A stretch of DNA of 48,063 nucleotides, from positions 6,125 through 54,187 of the forward strand of contig NZ_JAIEWN010000023.1 in assembly GCF_019599295.1 (NCBI RefSeq), read 5' to 3'. Each line of letters opens with the position of its first letter. Position 1 is the stretch's first letter. A program made the translations under genes and the position numbers. The stretch is from Oscillochloris sp. ZM17-4. GTDB lineage: Bacteria; Chloroflexota; Chloroflexia; Chloroflexales; Chloroflexaceae. Below the pieces are notes generated by a model. The model made no database searches and was not told the origin of the DNA. It saw only the letters and a program-made list of their open reading frames with translations. Shown here in pieces: positions 24,134 to 31,656 of this stretch.

Positions 24134-26224
24134 ATGCACCTCGCCCCCAACGATCTCCTCCAGGGCCGCTACCGTGTGCAGTCGCTGATCGCCCAGGGCG
24201 GCATGGGCGCGGTCTACCGGGCGGTCGATGAGCGCCTGGGCAATACGGTCGCCCTCAAGCAGACCCTGATGAGCGACCCGCAGCTGCGCGCGGCATTTGA
24301 GCGCGAGGCGCGCCTGCTGGCCGGCCTGCACCACCCGGCGCTGCCGGTGGTGAGCGACCACTTCACCGAGGGCGAGGGCCAGTTTCTGGTGATGCAATAC
24401 ATCCCCGGCGACGACCTGGCCTCGATGCTGGCCAGCCGGGGCGGGCCGTTCCCCCTCGCCGAGGTGCTGCCCTGGGCCGACCGCCTGCTCGACGCCCTCG
24501 ACTTTCTGCACACCCAGCGCCCGCCGGTCATCCACCGCGACCTGAAGCCCCAGAACCTGAAGCTCACTCCGCGCGGCGAGATCGTCCTGCTCGACTTCGG
24601 CCTAGCCAAGGGCGAGCTGGGCAGCGGGGGGGCCACCGGCGGGCGCAGCCTCTTCGGCTACACCCCGCAGTACGCGCCGCTGGAGCAGATCCAGGGCACC
24701 GGCACCGACCCGCGCAGCGACCTCTACTCCTTCGGGGCGACGATCTATCAGCTGCTCACCGGCGAGACCCCGCCCGACGCGCTCACCCGCGCGTCGGCGC
24801 TGGTGGCCGGACAGCCAGACCCGCTGCGCCCGGCGCACCTGCTGCGCCCGCAGCTCCCCGCCGCCCTGGGCGATCTGCTCCAGCTGACGATGGCCCAGTC
24901 CGCCGCGCAGCGCCCCGCCTCGGCCGCCGATCTGCGCCGTGCGCTCCAGCATGCCGCTGCCGGGGCGTCGAGCTTCCCGCAGACGCTGATCGCCGCCGGC
25001 CAGGCCGGCAGCGCCGGCCAGCCGACGATCAATATGGCCCGGCCTGGCGCCGCGCCCACTGTCCAGTCCCATCCCGCCGCGCCCGCGGCGGCTGGCCCCA
25101 GCGCGGTAAAGTGGCGGCTGATCGGCGGGGCAGCCGCGCTCAGCGTGGGCGTCCTGGTGGCGGCGGTCTTCTTCCTGCTCCAGCTGTTTATGGGCGGCGC
25201 GGTCGGCGGGCAGGATACCTCGGCGACGGCCATGAGCGCGCTGAAGCCGACCCCCGTGATGATCTCGGCCACTGCGGGCGCTGCACCCGAGCTTGGGGCC
25301 GGGGTGAGCCGCGCAGACCCGCTGCCCGCCGGGGCGACCGCTCAGATCGCCAGCTGGGCGGTGCTTGTCACGGGCGTGACTCGCGGCGACGATGCCTGGA
25401 ACCTGCTCTATGAGACGAACAGCAACAATAAGCGGCCCCCAGAGGGCCAGGAGTATCTGGTCGTCCACGTGCGGGCGCGGGCGCTGGCGGGGAGCGAGGC
25501 GAACCGCGAGCTCTACCCCCGGCTCACCGGCGACAGGCTTATCCTTTACTCGCCGGTGGCCGCCGTGACGCCGAAGCAGCGCCCCGAGGAGTACGCCGCC
25601 GAGAGCGAGCACGACATCGACTTCCCGTATCTGGTGGCGCTCGGCGAGGGCGATCTGATCCTGAATGTCGATGACCTGGCGAGCTCGGACACGCAGCCGA
25701 TCTTCGTCGCGATCGATGAGGGCGCCGCGATCACGGTAGACCCCGCGCTGCGCTCGATCAAGCCCACGTCGCTGGGCGCAGACCCGCGCGAGCCGGCGGG
25801 CATCGGCGAGACGGTGACGACTGAGGACTATGAGGTGACGGTGCGCGAGGTGCTGCGCGGCGACGCGGCCTACCAGCGGCTGATTGAGGCGAATAGATAT
25901 AACGACCCGCCTAAGGATGGCACCGAGTATCTGCTGGCCCTCGTCGAGGTACGTTTCATCGGCGCGAAGGATGAGCTGGTGATGGTCTCTGACAGCAACT
26001 TCTACTCGGCGGTCGGCGACGCGCAGGATGTCGAGGCGACGGCCATCAAGTATACGTCGGTCGTCGAGCCCGAGCCGGACATGCCCTTCTATCTCTACCC
26101 CGGCGGGCAGAGCGCCGGCTGGGTGGCGGTCGCTATCCCCAAGGACACCCCGAGCGCGCTGCTGGTCTTCGGCCCGAGCTTCGGCAGCAGCGACCTGAAC
26201 ACGCGTTACTTCGCGATTGAGTGA
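24134..26224 (+). CDS. Membrane Ser/Thr protein kinase (PknB-like) with duplicated extracellular domain
   Basis: 696-residue receptor-type Hanks kinase. Catalytic domain about 10-270: GGMGAVYRAVDE glycine loop, ATP-binding K42, HRDLKPQN with D136, DFG at 154-156, and GTDPRSDLYSFGATIYQLLTG. An Ala/Pro linker leads to one membrane helix (about 329-350, IGGAAALSVGVLVAAVFFLLQLF). The outside part has two similar halves, each with an Ile/Val-rich strand set opened by an acidic-hydrophobic motif: ASWAVLVTGVTRGDDAWNLL...NNKRPPEGQEYLVV and DYEVTVREVLRGDAAYQRLI...YNDPPKDGTEYLLA. These look like DUF4352-type immunoglobulin-like repeats, not PASTA domains, so the signal sensed is probably different from PknB of Firmicutes. 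Confidence 0.92.
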   Translation: MHLAPNDLLQGRYRVQSLIAQGGMGAVYRAVDERLGNTVALKQTLMSDPQLRAAFEREARLLAGLHHPALPVVSDHFTEGEGQFLVMQYIPGDDLASMLASRGGPFPLAEVLPWADRLLDALDFLHTQRPPVIHRDLKPQNLKLTPRGEIVLLDFGLAKGELGSGGATGGRSLFGYTPQYAPLEQIQGTGTDPRSDLYSFGATIYQLLTGETPPDALTRASALVAGQPDPLRPAHLLRPQLPAALGDLLQLTMAQSAAQRPASAADLRRALQHAAAGASSFPQTLIAAGQAGSAGQPTINMARPGAAPTVQSHPAAPAAAGPSAVKWRLIGGAAALSVGVLVAAVFFLLQLFMGGAVGGQDTSATAMSALKPTPVMISATAGAAPELGAGVSRADPLPAGATAQIASWAVLVTGVTRGDDAWNLLYETNSNNKRPPEGQEYLVVHVRARALAGSEANRELYPRLTGDRLILYSPVAAVTPKQRPEEYAAESEHDIDFPYLVALGEGDLILNVDDLASSDTQPIFVAIDEGAAITVDPALRSIKPTSLGADPREPAGIGETVTTEDYEVTVREVLRGDAAYQRLIEANRYNDPPKDGTEYLLALVEVRFIGAKDELVMVSDSNFYSAVGDAQDVEATAIKYTSVVEPEPDMPFYLYPGGQSAGWVAVAIPKDTPSALLVFGPSFGSSDLNTRYFAIE

Positions 26225-26226
26225 GG

Positions 26227-26263
26227 GGAGGATTTGGGAGGGCGAAGCCCTCCCAAATCCTCC
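26227..26263. repeat. 17-bp-arm hairpin with GAA loop
   Basis: GGAGGATTTGGGAGGGC and its exact complement around GAA, in the 43-bp gap between kinase and peptidase. The right arm ends 4 bp before the peptidase start. Confidence 0.9.
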
Positions 26264-26267
26264 TGCT

Positions 26268-27797
26268 ATGACTCCTATGATCACCTACACGATCACTATG
26301 CCCGAGCCGCACACCCACCTCTTCCACGTTGAGGTGGTGATCGACGCCGTGACATCTTCTGTGCTGGATCTTGTGCTGCCGGGGTGGACGCCCGGCTCCT
26401 ACATGATCCGCGAGTACGCCCGCCACGTCCAGGAGTTTGCGGCCCTCGGCCCCGACGGCGCGGCGCTGCCCTGGCGCAAGACGGCCAAGGACACCTGGCG
26501 GGTCGAGGCCGGCGCCGCGGGCGCGGCGCTTGTGCGCTACAAGGTCTACGCCAACGAGCTGACGGTGCGCACCAGCCACCTCGACGCGAGCCACGGCTAC
26601 TTCAACCCCTCGACGCTCTGCATGTATGTGCCCGGCCGCACCGAGGAGCCGCTCGGGGTGCATGTGGATGCGCCCGAGGGCTGGCGGGTGAGCACGGCGC
26701 TGGAGCTAGGGGACAGGGGACAGGGGACAGGGGACAGGGGACGGGAGGTATTTGTCGCCCAGGACTACGACGAGCTGGTGGACAGCCCCTTCGAGTGTGG
26801 GACGCAGCGGGTGCTGCCCTTTACGGTGGACGAGGTGCCGCACGAGATCGTGATCTGGGGGCGCGGGAATGAGGACGAGGCCCGCCTGGTGGCCGACACC
26901 CGGCGGATCGTCGAGGTGCAGCGCGATATGTTCGACGGCCTGCCCTACCCGCACTATAGCTTCATCCTCCACCTGACCGACGGGCGCGGCGGCGGCCTGG
27001 AGCACCGCAACAGCGTGACGAACATGGTCGACCGCTGGACCTTCCGGCCCGAGCGGTCGTATGAGCGCTACCTGTCGCTGACCAGCCACGAGCTGTTCCA
27101 CGTCTGGAACGTGAAGCGGCTGCGCCCGGCGCCGCTCGGCCCCTTCGACTACCGCAGCGAGAACTACACGCGCCTGCTCTGGTTTGTGGAGGGGGTGACG
27201 AGCTACTACGACGAGCTGCTGCTGGTGCGGGCGGGCCTGATGCAGCCGGGGCGCTTCCTGGAGAAGCTGGCCGACGAGATCCTGGCGCTCCAGGGCCAGC
27301 CCGGCCGCCACGTGCAGAGCCTGGAGGAGAGCAGCTTCGACGCCTGGGTGAAGTTCTACCGGCCGGACGAGAACACGGCCAACAGCAGCATCTCCTACTA
27401 CCTGAAGGGCTCGCTAGTCTGCCTGCTGCTGGACATGGAGATCCGCCGGCGCACCGGGGGCGAGCGCAGCCTGGACGACGTGGTGCGCGAGCTGTATGGG
27501 CGCTACCCGATCAGCGGGCCGGGCATCCCCGAGGAGGGCGGCGTGATCGCCGCCGTGGAGGCGGTGGCCGGCGCGCACGACGGCGCGTTCCGCGACTTCT
27601 TCGCCCGCTACATCGCCGGCACGGACGAGCTGGACTACGCCGCCGCGCTGGCCGCCGCCGGGCTGGAGCTGCGCTGGGGCCATCGCCAGCCCCGGGCCGG
27701 CGGGGCCGCGCCGGCCTGGCTGGGCCTGAAGCTGAAGCGGCAGGGCCGCCCTCATCGACCAGCAGCTCCTGGACCCGCCCGGAGACCTCGCTGCTGA
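26268..27797 (+). CDS. M61 family peptidase, truncated within its C-terminal PDZ domain
   Basis: Metallopeptidase of the glycyl-aminopeptidase (M61) family. The N-domain (1-170) starts with ITYTITMPEPHTHLFHVEV; the catalytic part has HELFH at 274-278 followed by VWNVKRLRP, and the third ligand E308 in WFVEGVTSYYDE. Family members continue with a PDZ domain starting near GWLGL. Here AWLGLKLKRQG (about residues 483-493) is present, then the sequence turns into RPHRPAAPGPARRPRC, which is antisense reading of an HlyD gene fragment. The peptidase is therefore a 3'-truncated gene; catalytic residues remain, so it may still be active. A 7-bp repeat (AGGGGAC x5) is translated near residues 147-160. 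ATG 26268 is used; ATG 26277 is also possible. Confidence 0.85.
   Translation: MTPMITYTITMPEPHTHLFHVEVVIDAVTSSVLDLVLPGWTPGSYMIREYARHVQEFAALGPDGAALPWRKTAKDTWRVEAGAAGAALVRYKVYANELTVRTSHLDASHGYFNPSTLCMYVPGRTEEPLGVHVDAPEGWRVSTALELGDRGQGTGDRGREVFVAQDYDELVDSPFECGTQRVLPFTVDEVPHEIVIWGRGNEDEARLVADTRRIVEVQRDMFDGLPYPHYSFILHLTDGRGGGLEHRNSVTNMVDRWTFRPERSYERYLSLTSHELFHVWNVKRLRPAPLGPFDYRSENYTRLLWFVEGVTSYYDELLLVRAGLMQPGRFLEKLADEILALQGQPGRHVQSLEESSFDAWVKFYRPDENTANSSISYYLKGSLVCLLLDMEIRRRTGGERSLDDVVRELYGRYPISGPGIPEEGGVIAAVEAVAGAHDGAFRDFFARYIAGTDELDYAAALAAAGLELRWGHRQPRAGGAAPAWLGLKLKRQGRPHRPAAPGPARRPRC
26708..26742. repeat. In-frame AGGGGAC heptad array in the M61 gene
   Basis: Five exact 7-bp units, translated as GDRGQGTGDRGR. 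They fall in a surface-loop-like stretch between TALEL and EVFVAQDYDELV, so the array looks like an insertion tolerated by the protein. Confidence 0.92.
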
Positions 27798-27945
27798 TCA
27801 GCACATTCTCCGCCTCGATCGTGCCCGAGCCGGTGAGCGCCGCACCGCTGGCCGAGACGCTCCGCTGGCTCCACCACCAGGAGCCGCCGCCGATCAGCGC
27901 GGCCAGCAGCAGGACAGGGATGACGATACGTGCGCGATGTTCCAT
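27746..27945 (-). pseudogene. HlyD-type membrane fusion protein, only the N-terminal part left
   Basis: Starting at ATG 27945 (minus), MEHRARIVIPVLLLAALIGGGSWWW is a membrane anchor, followed by SGTIEAENVLISSEVSGRVQELLVDEGG, the typical first biotinyl-lipoyl half of an HlyD/periplasmic adaptor. About residue 68 the reading turns into antisense M61 sequence (open to 27511 by chance). The hairpin coiled coil and second lipoyl half are missing. With the truncated M61 gene it marks a junction between two convergent genes. It lies just downstream of an ABC-2 permease, its expected partner. Confidence 0.8.
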
Positions 27946-28008
27946 ATAGGTACTCTCTTCTCGTGGGAGGGACACCTCAGTGTGTCAGTGCCTCAGCGCA
28001 TCAGCGAT

Positions 28009-29139
28009 CTAGTCGAGCCGCTTGCGGAAGCGCGCCGACGCGAGCACGATCAGCACCGTGCCGAAGATCGTCAGCGCGAAGATCTGCGTGGTGAGCGAGG
28101 GGATGCCGATGCCCTTGACCACAATGCCGCGCACCACCACCAGGAAGTAGGTGAGCGGGATGAAGCCGCTGAAAAACTGCAGCACCGCCGGCATCGCGGC
28201 GATCGGGTAGATGAAGCCGGAGAGAAAGATCGACGGCAGCAGGGTCAGGAAGGTCAGCAGGAACGCCTCCTGCTGGGTCTGGGCGATCGTCGAGATCAGC
28301 AGCCCGATGCCCAGCGCGGAGACGAGGAACAGGCATGAGATGCCGAGCAGCAGCAGCACGCTGCCGCGGATCGGCACGCCGAACCAGAAGGTGCCGATCA
28401 GGAGCACCTCCCCGGTGATCAGCAGGGCCACCAGGGCGAAGGGCAGGATCTTGCCGACCATTAGCTCCCAGGGCCGGATCGGCGTGACGATCAGCTGCTC
28501 GATCGTACCGCGCTCGCGCTCGCGCACGATCGCCGAGGCCGTCAGCAGCGTGGCCTGAAACTGCATGATCAGGCCGATCAGCGCCGGCACCATAAAGTAG
28601 GCGCTGGCCATGTCCGGGTTGTACCAGACGCGGGTGCGCACCTCGACCGGGGCCACAAGCGTGAGGTTGCCGGCCCGTCGCGCCAGTTGCTGCTGCTGGA
28701 TCTGCGTGGCCTGGACCTGGCCGATCAGGCGGGCCGAGGAGAGCGAGGAGGCGGCGACCGTCGGGTCCGAGCCGTCGAGCACAAAGGCGGCCTGGGCGCT
28801 GCGCCCGCTGAGCACATCCGCCGCATACGAGGGCGGGATGATCAGGCCGGCCCGGACGAGGCCGGCGTCGACGAGCCGCGCCAGATCCTGCTCGCTCGTC
28901 GCGGCCTGGGTGACGGCGAACTGGCCTGAGGCCACAAAGGCCTCGACCAGCGCGCGGCTCTGCGGCGTGCGGCTCTGGTCGTAGACCGCCAGCGGCACGT
29001 TGCGCACGTCGGAGCTGGCCGCGTAGCCCAGCAGGATCAGCTGCATCAGCGGCATCACGAACATCACCGCTAGGGTGCGCGGGTCGCGGATAATGTGGAT
29101 GAACTCTTTGCGGATGATCGGTAGTAGATGCGATCCCAT
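28009..29139 (-). CDS. ABC-2 type efflux permease (YbhS/YhhJ-like)
   Basis: 376-residue membrane subunit of a drug-efflux ABC exporter. N-terminal IIRKEFIHIIRDPRTLAVMFVMPLMQLILLGYAA is the signature of this family; a long extracellular loop (about 38-185) follows, then five hydrophobic segments with IVRERERGTIEQLIVTPIRPWELMVGKILPF and LTFLTLLPSIFLSGFIYPI. Such permeases work with an HlyD partner and an ATPase; only the HlyD stub is adjacent and no ATPase remains on this strand, so the operon is probably broken. Its promoter is covered by a TetR-type palindrome. A 63-bp spacer with TCAG repeated every 8 bp separates it from the HlyD stub. Confidence 0.9.
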   Translation of the reverse strand: MGSHLLPIIRKEFIHIIRDPRTLAVMFVMPLMQLILLGYAASSDVRNVPLAVYDQSRTPQSRALVEAFVASGQFAVTQAATSEQDLARLVDAGLVRAGLIIPPSYAADVLSGRSAQAAFVLDGSDPTVAASSLSSARLIGQVQATQIQQQQLARRAGNLTLVAPVEVRTRVWYNPDMASAYFMVPALIGLIMQFQATLLTASAIVRERERGTIEQLIVTPIRPWELMVGKILPFALVALLITGEVLLIGTFWFGVPIRGSVLLLLGISCLFLVSALGIGLLISTIAQTQQEAFLLTFLTLLPSIFLSGFIYPIAAMPAVLQFFSGFIPLTYFLVVVRGIVVKGIGIPSLTTQIFALTIFGTVLIVLASARFRKRLD

Positions 29140-29171
29140 GCCGCCCTCGCTTCCCGAGCATGTGTGCGAAT

Positions 29172-29193
29172 ATTGATTGACCAGTCAATCAAT
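29172..29193. promoter_or_regulatory. TetR-family-type operator
   Basis: 22-bp palindrome ATTGATTGAC-CA-GTCAATCAAT with perfect 10-bp arms, placed at the predicted start point of the permease promoter. TetR regulators of HlyD/ABC-2 operons typically bind TGACnnGTCA-like palindromes. The regulator gene is not in the window. Confidence 0.72.
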
Positions 29194-29199
29194 GGAACT

Positions 29200-29208
29200 A
29201 TCATACCA
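29200..29208 (-). promoter_or_regulatory. Extended -10 promoter of the ABC-2 permease
   Basis: Minus strand TGGTATGAT, directly upstream of the palindromic operator, giving a leader of about 54 nt. The same box occurs before the dipeptidase gene at 47890-47898. Confidence 0.6.
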
Positions 29209-29226
29209 CGACCTGCGCCGCTGTCA

Positions 29227-29262
29227 AAGAGATTCTGGGGGCCTGCGGCCGCAGAATCTCTT
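29227..29262. repeat. Hairpin (11-bp arms AAGAGATTCTG)
   Basis: AAGAGATTCTG and CAGAATCTCTT around a GC-rich centre that itself contains CGGCCG. First of three different hairpins in the 313-bp gap between divergent genes. Confidence 0.75.
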
Positions 29263-29307
29263 GTTGTGTAGGTGCCACCATGGCCAGCTTCGCTGCACGG
29301 TGAGGGT

Positions 29308-29330
29308 GTGGGAGAGCTTCGCTCTCCCAC
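29308..29330. repeat. Hairpin (GTGGGAGAGC, TTC loop)
   Basis: 10-bp perfect arms around TTC, followed by AAAAAAA on the plus strand. The T-run has the wrong polarity for a terminator on either strand. Confidence 0.75.
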
Positions 29331-29337
29331 AAAAAAA

Positions 29338-29382
29338 CTGATGATGCTGCGGCGCGGCTACGCCGCGCCGCAGCATCATCAG
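29338..29382. repeat. 21-bp-arm perfect palindrome
   Basis: CTGATGATGCTGCGGCGCGGC and complement around TAC, upstream of the SMP-30-like gene. The rest of this gap shows no gene; TATCAT at 29408-29413 may be the -10 of the next gene. Confidence 0.9.
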
Positions 29383-29452
29383 TGCATCAGAAGCGCGCAT
29401 CTTCCTGTATCATGGGGGTAGCCCAACGCTGGGCGCCCGCAAGGAGGACGCG

Positions 29453-30376
29453 ATGGCTGCGCACGACGGCGAGCTCTTCACCGTGCTGGACGACCGCTTC
29501 AAGGCCTGCTTCAAGGGCAGCGCCCGGCTTGAGCAGCTCTACACCGGCTGCCGCTGGGCCGAGGGGCCGGCCTACTTCCCCGCCAGCCGCTCGCTGGTCT
29601 GGAGCGACATCCCCAACGACCGCATGCTGCGCTGGGACGAGGCCACCAGCGCCGTCGGCGTGTTCCGCCAGCCCGCCGGCTACAGCAACGGCAACACGGT
29701 GGATCGCCAGGGCCGCCTGGTCAGCTGCGAGCACGGCGGGCGCCGGGTCAGCCGCACCGAGCACAGCGGCGCGATCACCGTGATCGCCGACAGCTACCAG
29801 GGCCGCCGCCTGAACAGCCCCAACGATGTGGTCGTCGCGTCCGATGGCGCGGTCTGGTTCACCGACCCGACCTACGGCATCGACAGCGACTACGAGGGGC
29901 ACCGGGCCGAGAGCGAGATCGGCGCATGTTATGTCTACCGGGTGGACGTGCAGAGCGGCGTGATCGCGGTCGCCGCCGACGACTTCGTGCGGCCCAACGG
30001 GCTGGCCTTCTCGCCCGACGAGCGCCGGCTCTACGTGTCCGACACCGGGGCCAGCCACGTGGCCGACGGCCCGCGCCACATCCGCGTCTTCGACGTGGCC
30101 GAGGGCGGGAAGCTCTCGGGCGGCGATGTCTTCGCCACCTGCACCGTCGGCGCCTTCGACGGCTTCCGCCTCGACACCGCCGGCCGGATCTGGACCAGCG
30201 CGGGCGACGGGGTCCACTGCTACGACCCCGACGGCACCCTGATCGGCAAGGTGCGCGTCCCCGAGCCGGTGGCCAACGTGGTCTTCGGCGGGCCGAAGCG
30301 CAACCGGCTCTTCATCTGCGCCACCACCTCGATCTACGCGATCATGCTGCCGGTCAACGGGGTGGCCACGTTCTGA
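29453..30376 (+). CDS. SMP-30/gluconolactonase family protein
   Basis: 307-residue six-bladed beta-propeller, calcium-dependent lactonase type. Family marks: EGPAYFPASRSLVWSDIPNDRMLRWD (first metal ligand Glu), NGNTVDRQGRLVSCEH, LNSPNDVVVASDGAVWFTDPTYG, RPNGLAFSPDERRLYVSDTG and GFRLDTAGRIWTSAGDGVH. The substrate could be gluconolactone, another sugar lactone or an organophosphate-like ester. The strong AAGGAGG supports ATG 29453. The stop codon TGA overlaps the first GATTGTA unit of the following heptad array. Confidence 0.9.
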   Translation: MAAHDGELFTVLDDRFKACFKGSARLEQLYTGCRWAEGPAYFPASRSLVWSDIPNDRMLRWDEATSAVGVFRQPAGYSNGNTVDRQGRLVSCEHGGRRVSRTEHSGAITVIADSYQGRRLNSPNDVVVASDGAVWFTDPTYGIDSDYEGHRAESEIGACYVYRVDVQSGVIAVAADDFVRPNGLAFSPDERRLYVSDTGASHVADGPRHIRVFDVAEGGKLSGGDVFATCTVGAFDGFRLDTAGRIWTSAGDGVHCYDPDGTLIGKVRVPEPVANVVFGGPKRNRLFICATTSIYAIMLPVNGVATF

Positions 30377-30406
30377 TTGTAGATTGGGCGATTGCAGATT
30401 GCAGAT
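30375..30406 (+). repeat. GATTGCA heptad array overlapping a stop codon
   Basis: Four imperfect to perfect units (GATTGTA, GATTGGG, then GATTGCA twice after one extra base). The first G and A belong to the TGA stop. Its inverted partner is at 30482-30534. Confidence 0.9.
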
Positions 30407-30481
30407 TGCCACCCCATCGTCAGCTAATCCACCCTCAGCCCTATACCGGTGCCCAACCAGCTGCATACAATAGAAACAGCC

Positions 30482-30534
30482 CAATCTGCAATCTGCAATC
30501 TGCAATCTGCAATCTGCAATCTGCAATCTGCAAT
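30482..30534 (+). repeat. CAATCTG heptad array before the ABC ATPase
   Basis: Seven tandem units, reverse complement of the array at 30375. A TACAAT box at 30466-30471 just upstream could be a -10, which would place the array in the leader. Confidence 0.95.
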
Positions 30535-30543
30535 TCAAACACT

Positions 30544-31518
30544 ATGACCACAGAGCCCCCGTCGATCCGCGTGGCCGAGCTGCGCAAGTCCTTCCAGGTG
30601 CCCGTGCGCGAGGCCGGCCTGGGCGCGTCGATCCGCAGCCTGGTGCGCCGGCAGACCCGCGAGGTGCGCGCGGTGGACGGCGTGAGCTTCACGATCGCGC
30701 CCGGCGAGGTGGTCGGCTTCCTGGGGCCGAACGGCGCCGGGAAGACCACCACGCTGAAGATGCTCTCGGGCCTGCTCCACCCCGGCGGCGGCGAGCTGAG
30801 CGTGCTCGGCCACCTGCCGCAGCGCCGCGAGCGCGCCTTCCTGCGCCAGATCACCCTGGTGATGGGCAACCGCAACCAGCTCCAGTGGGATCTGCCGGCC
30901 CTGGACTCCTTCGAGCTCCAGCGGGCGATCTACCGGCTGCCCGCCGAGTCTTTCCGCCAGACCCGCGACACGTTCATCGAGCTGCTAGAGGTGGGCGATC
31001 TGGTGAGCAAGCCGGTGCGCAACCTCTCGCTGGGCGAGCGCATGAAGATGGAGCTGATCGGCGCGCTGCTGCACCTGCCGCAGGTGCTCTTCCTCGACGA
31101 GCCGACGATCGGGCTAGACGTGACGATGCAGCGGCGCATCCGCAGCTTCATCGCCGAGTACAACCGCCAGCACGGGGCCACGGTGATGCTCACCAGCCAC
31201 TACATGGCCGATGTGGAGGCCCTCTGCCGGCGGGTGATCGTCATCCACCACGGCCAGGTGCTCTACGACGGCGCGCTCACCGGGCTGGTCGACCGCTTCG
31301 CCGCCTACCGCCAGATCGGCGTGGCCATGGCTGAGCCGGCCGACCTGAGCGGCTACGGACAGGTGATCGCCGCCGAGGGCGGGCGCATCACCCTGCGCGT
31401 GCCCAGGGCCGAGGCCGCGCGGATCACGGCGCGCATCCTGGCCGATCTGCCGATCATCGACCTGACGATCGAGGAGCCGCCGATCGACGATGTGATCGAG
31501 CAGGTGTTCGCCGGGTAG
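30544..31518 (+). CDS. ABC exporter ATP-binding protein (ABC-2 / DUF990-permease type)
   Basis: 324-residue ATPase. Walker A GPNGAGKTT (61-69), signature region LSLGERMKMEL, Walker B VLFLDEPTIGLD and the switch His in LTSHYMADVEAL. The N-terminus has the extra segment (SIRSLVRRQTREVRAVDGVSF) typical of ATPases that pair with DUF990-type permeases, two of which lie just downstream. The C-terminal 90 residues are the regulatory extension. ATG 30544 follows the heptad array. Substrate unknown. Confidence 0.9.
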   Translation: MTTEPPSIRVAELRKSFQVPVREAGLGASIRSLVRRQTREVRAVDGVSFTIAPGEVVGFLGPNGAGKTTTLKMLSGLLHPGGGELSVLGHLPQRRERAFLRQITLVMGNRNQLQWDLPALDSFELQRAIYRLPAESFRQTRDTFIELLEVGDLVSKPVRNLSLGERMKMELIGALLHLPQVLFLDEPTIGLDVTMQRRIRSFIAEYNRQHGATVMLTSHYMADVEALCRRVIVIHHGQVLYDGALTGLVDRFAAYRQIGVAMAEPADLSGYGQVIAAEGGRITLRVPRAEAARITARILADLPIIDLTIEEPPIDDVIEQVFAG

Positions 31519-31526
31519 GGCCGGGT

Positions 31527-31558
31527 CTGATGCAAAGCCCTGGGGCTTCGCCCCAGAC
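31527..31558. repeat. Dispersed hairpin element (copy also at 45.77 kb)
   Basis: The minus strand reads GTCTGGGGC-GAA-GCCCCAG... and continues TTTGCATCAG; 30 of 32 bases match 45773-45804 in opposite orientation. Confidence 0.8.
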
Positions 31559-31608
31559 CCCCGCCGGGAGGGGTAGGGCCAGGGCGCTGCAGCGCCCGGC
31601 CCAAGCGG

Positions 31609-31617
31609 TGGTACAAT
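31609..31617 (+). promoter_or_regulatory. Extended -10 promoter inside the ABC cluster
   Basis: TGGTACAAT, 33 nt from predicted start point to the ATG at 31657. An ACATAC/GTATGT inverted pair (about 31618-31640) lies at the start point and could be an operator. Confidence 0.6.
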
Positions 31618-31656
31618 ACATACACATTCTATGTATGTTATGAAGGAGCTGCGACG

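Noticed and set aside
27971-28004. TCAG repeated every 8 bp between the permease and HlyD remnant
   Set aside because: Four degenerate units only; unlike the other arrays its period is 8 and the units differ, so it may be chance.
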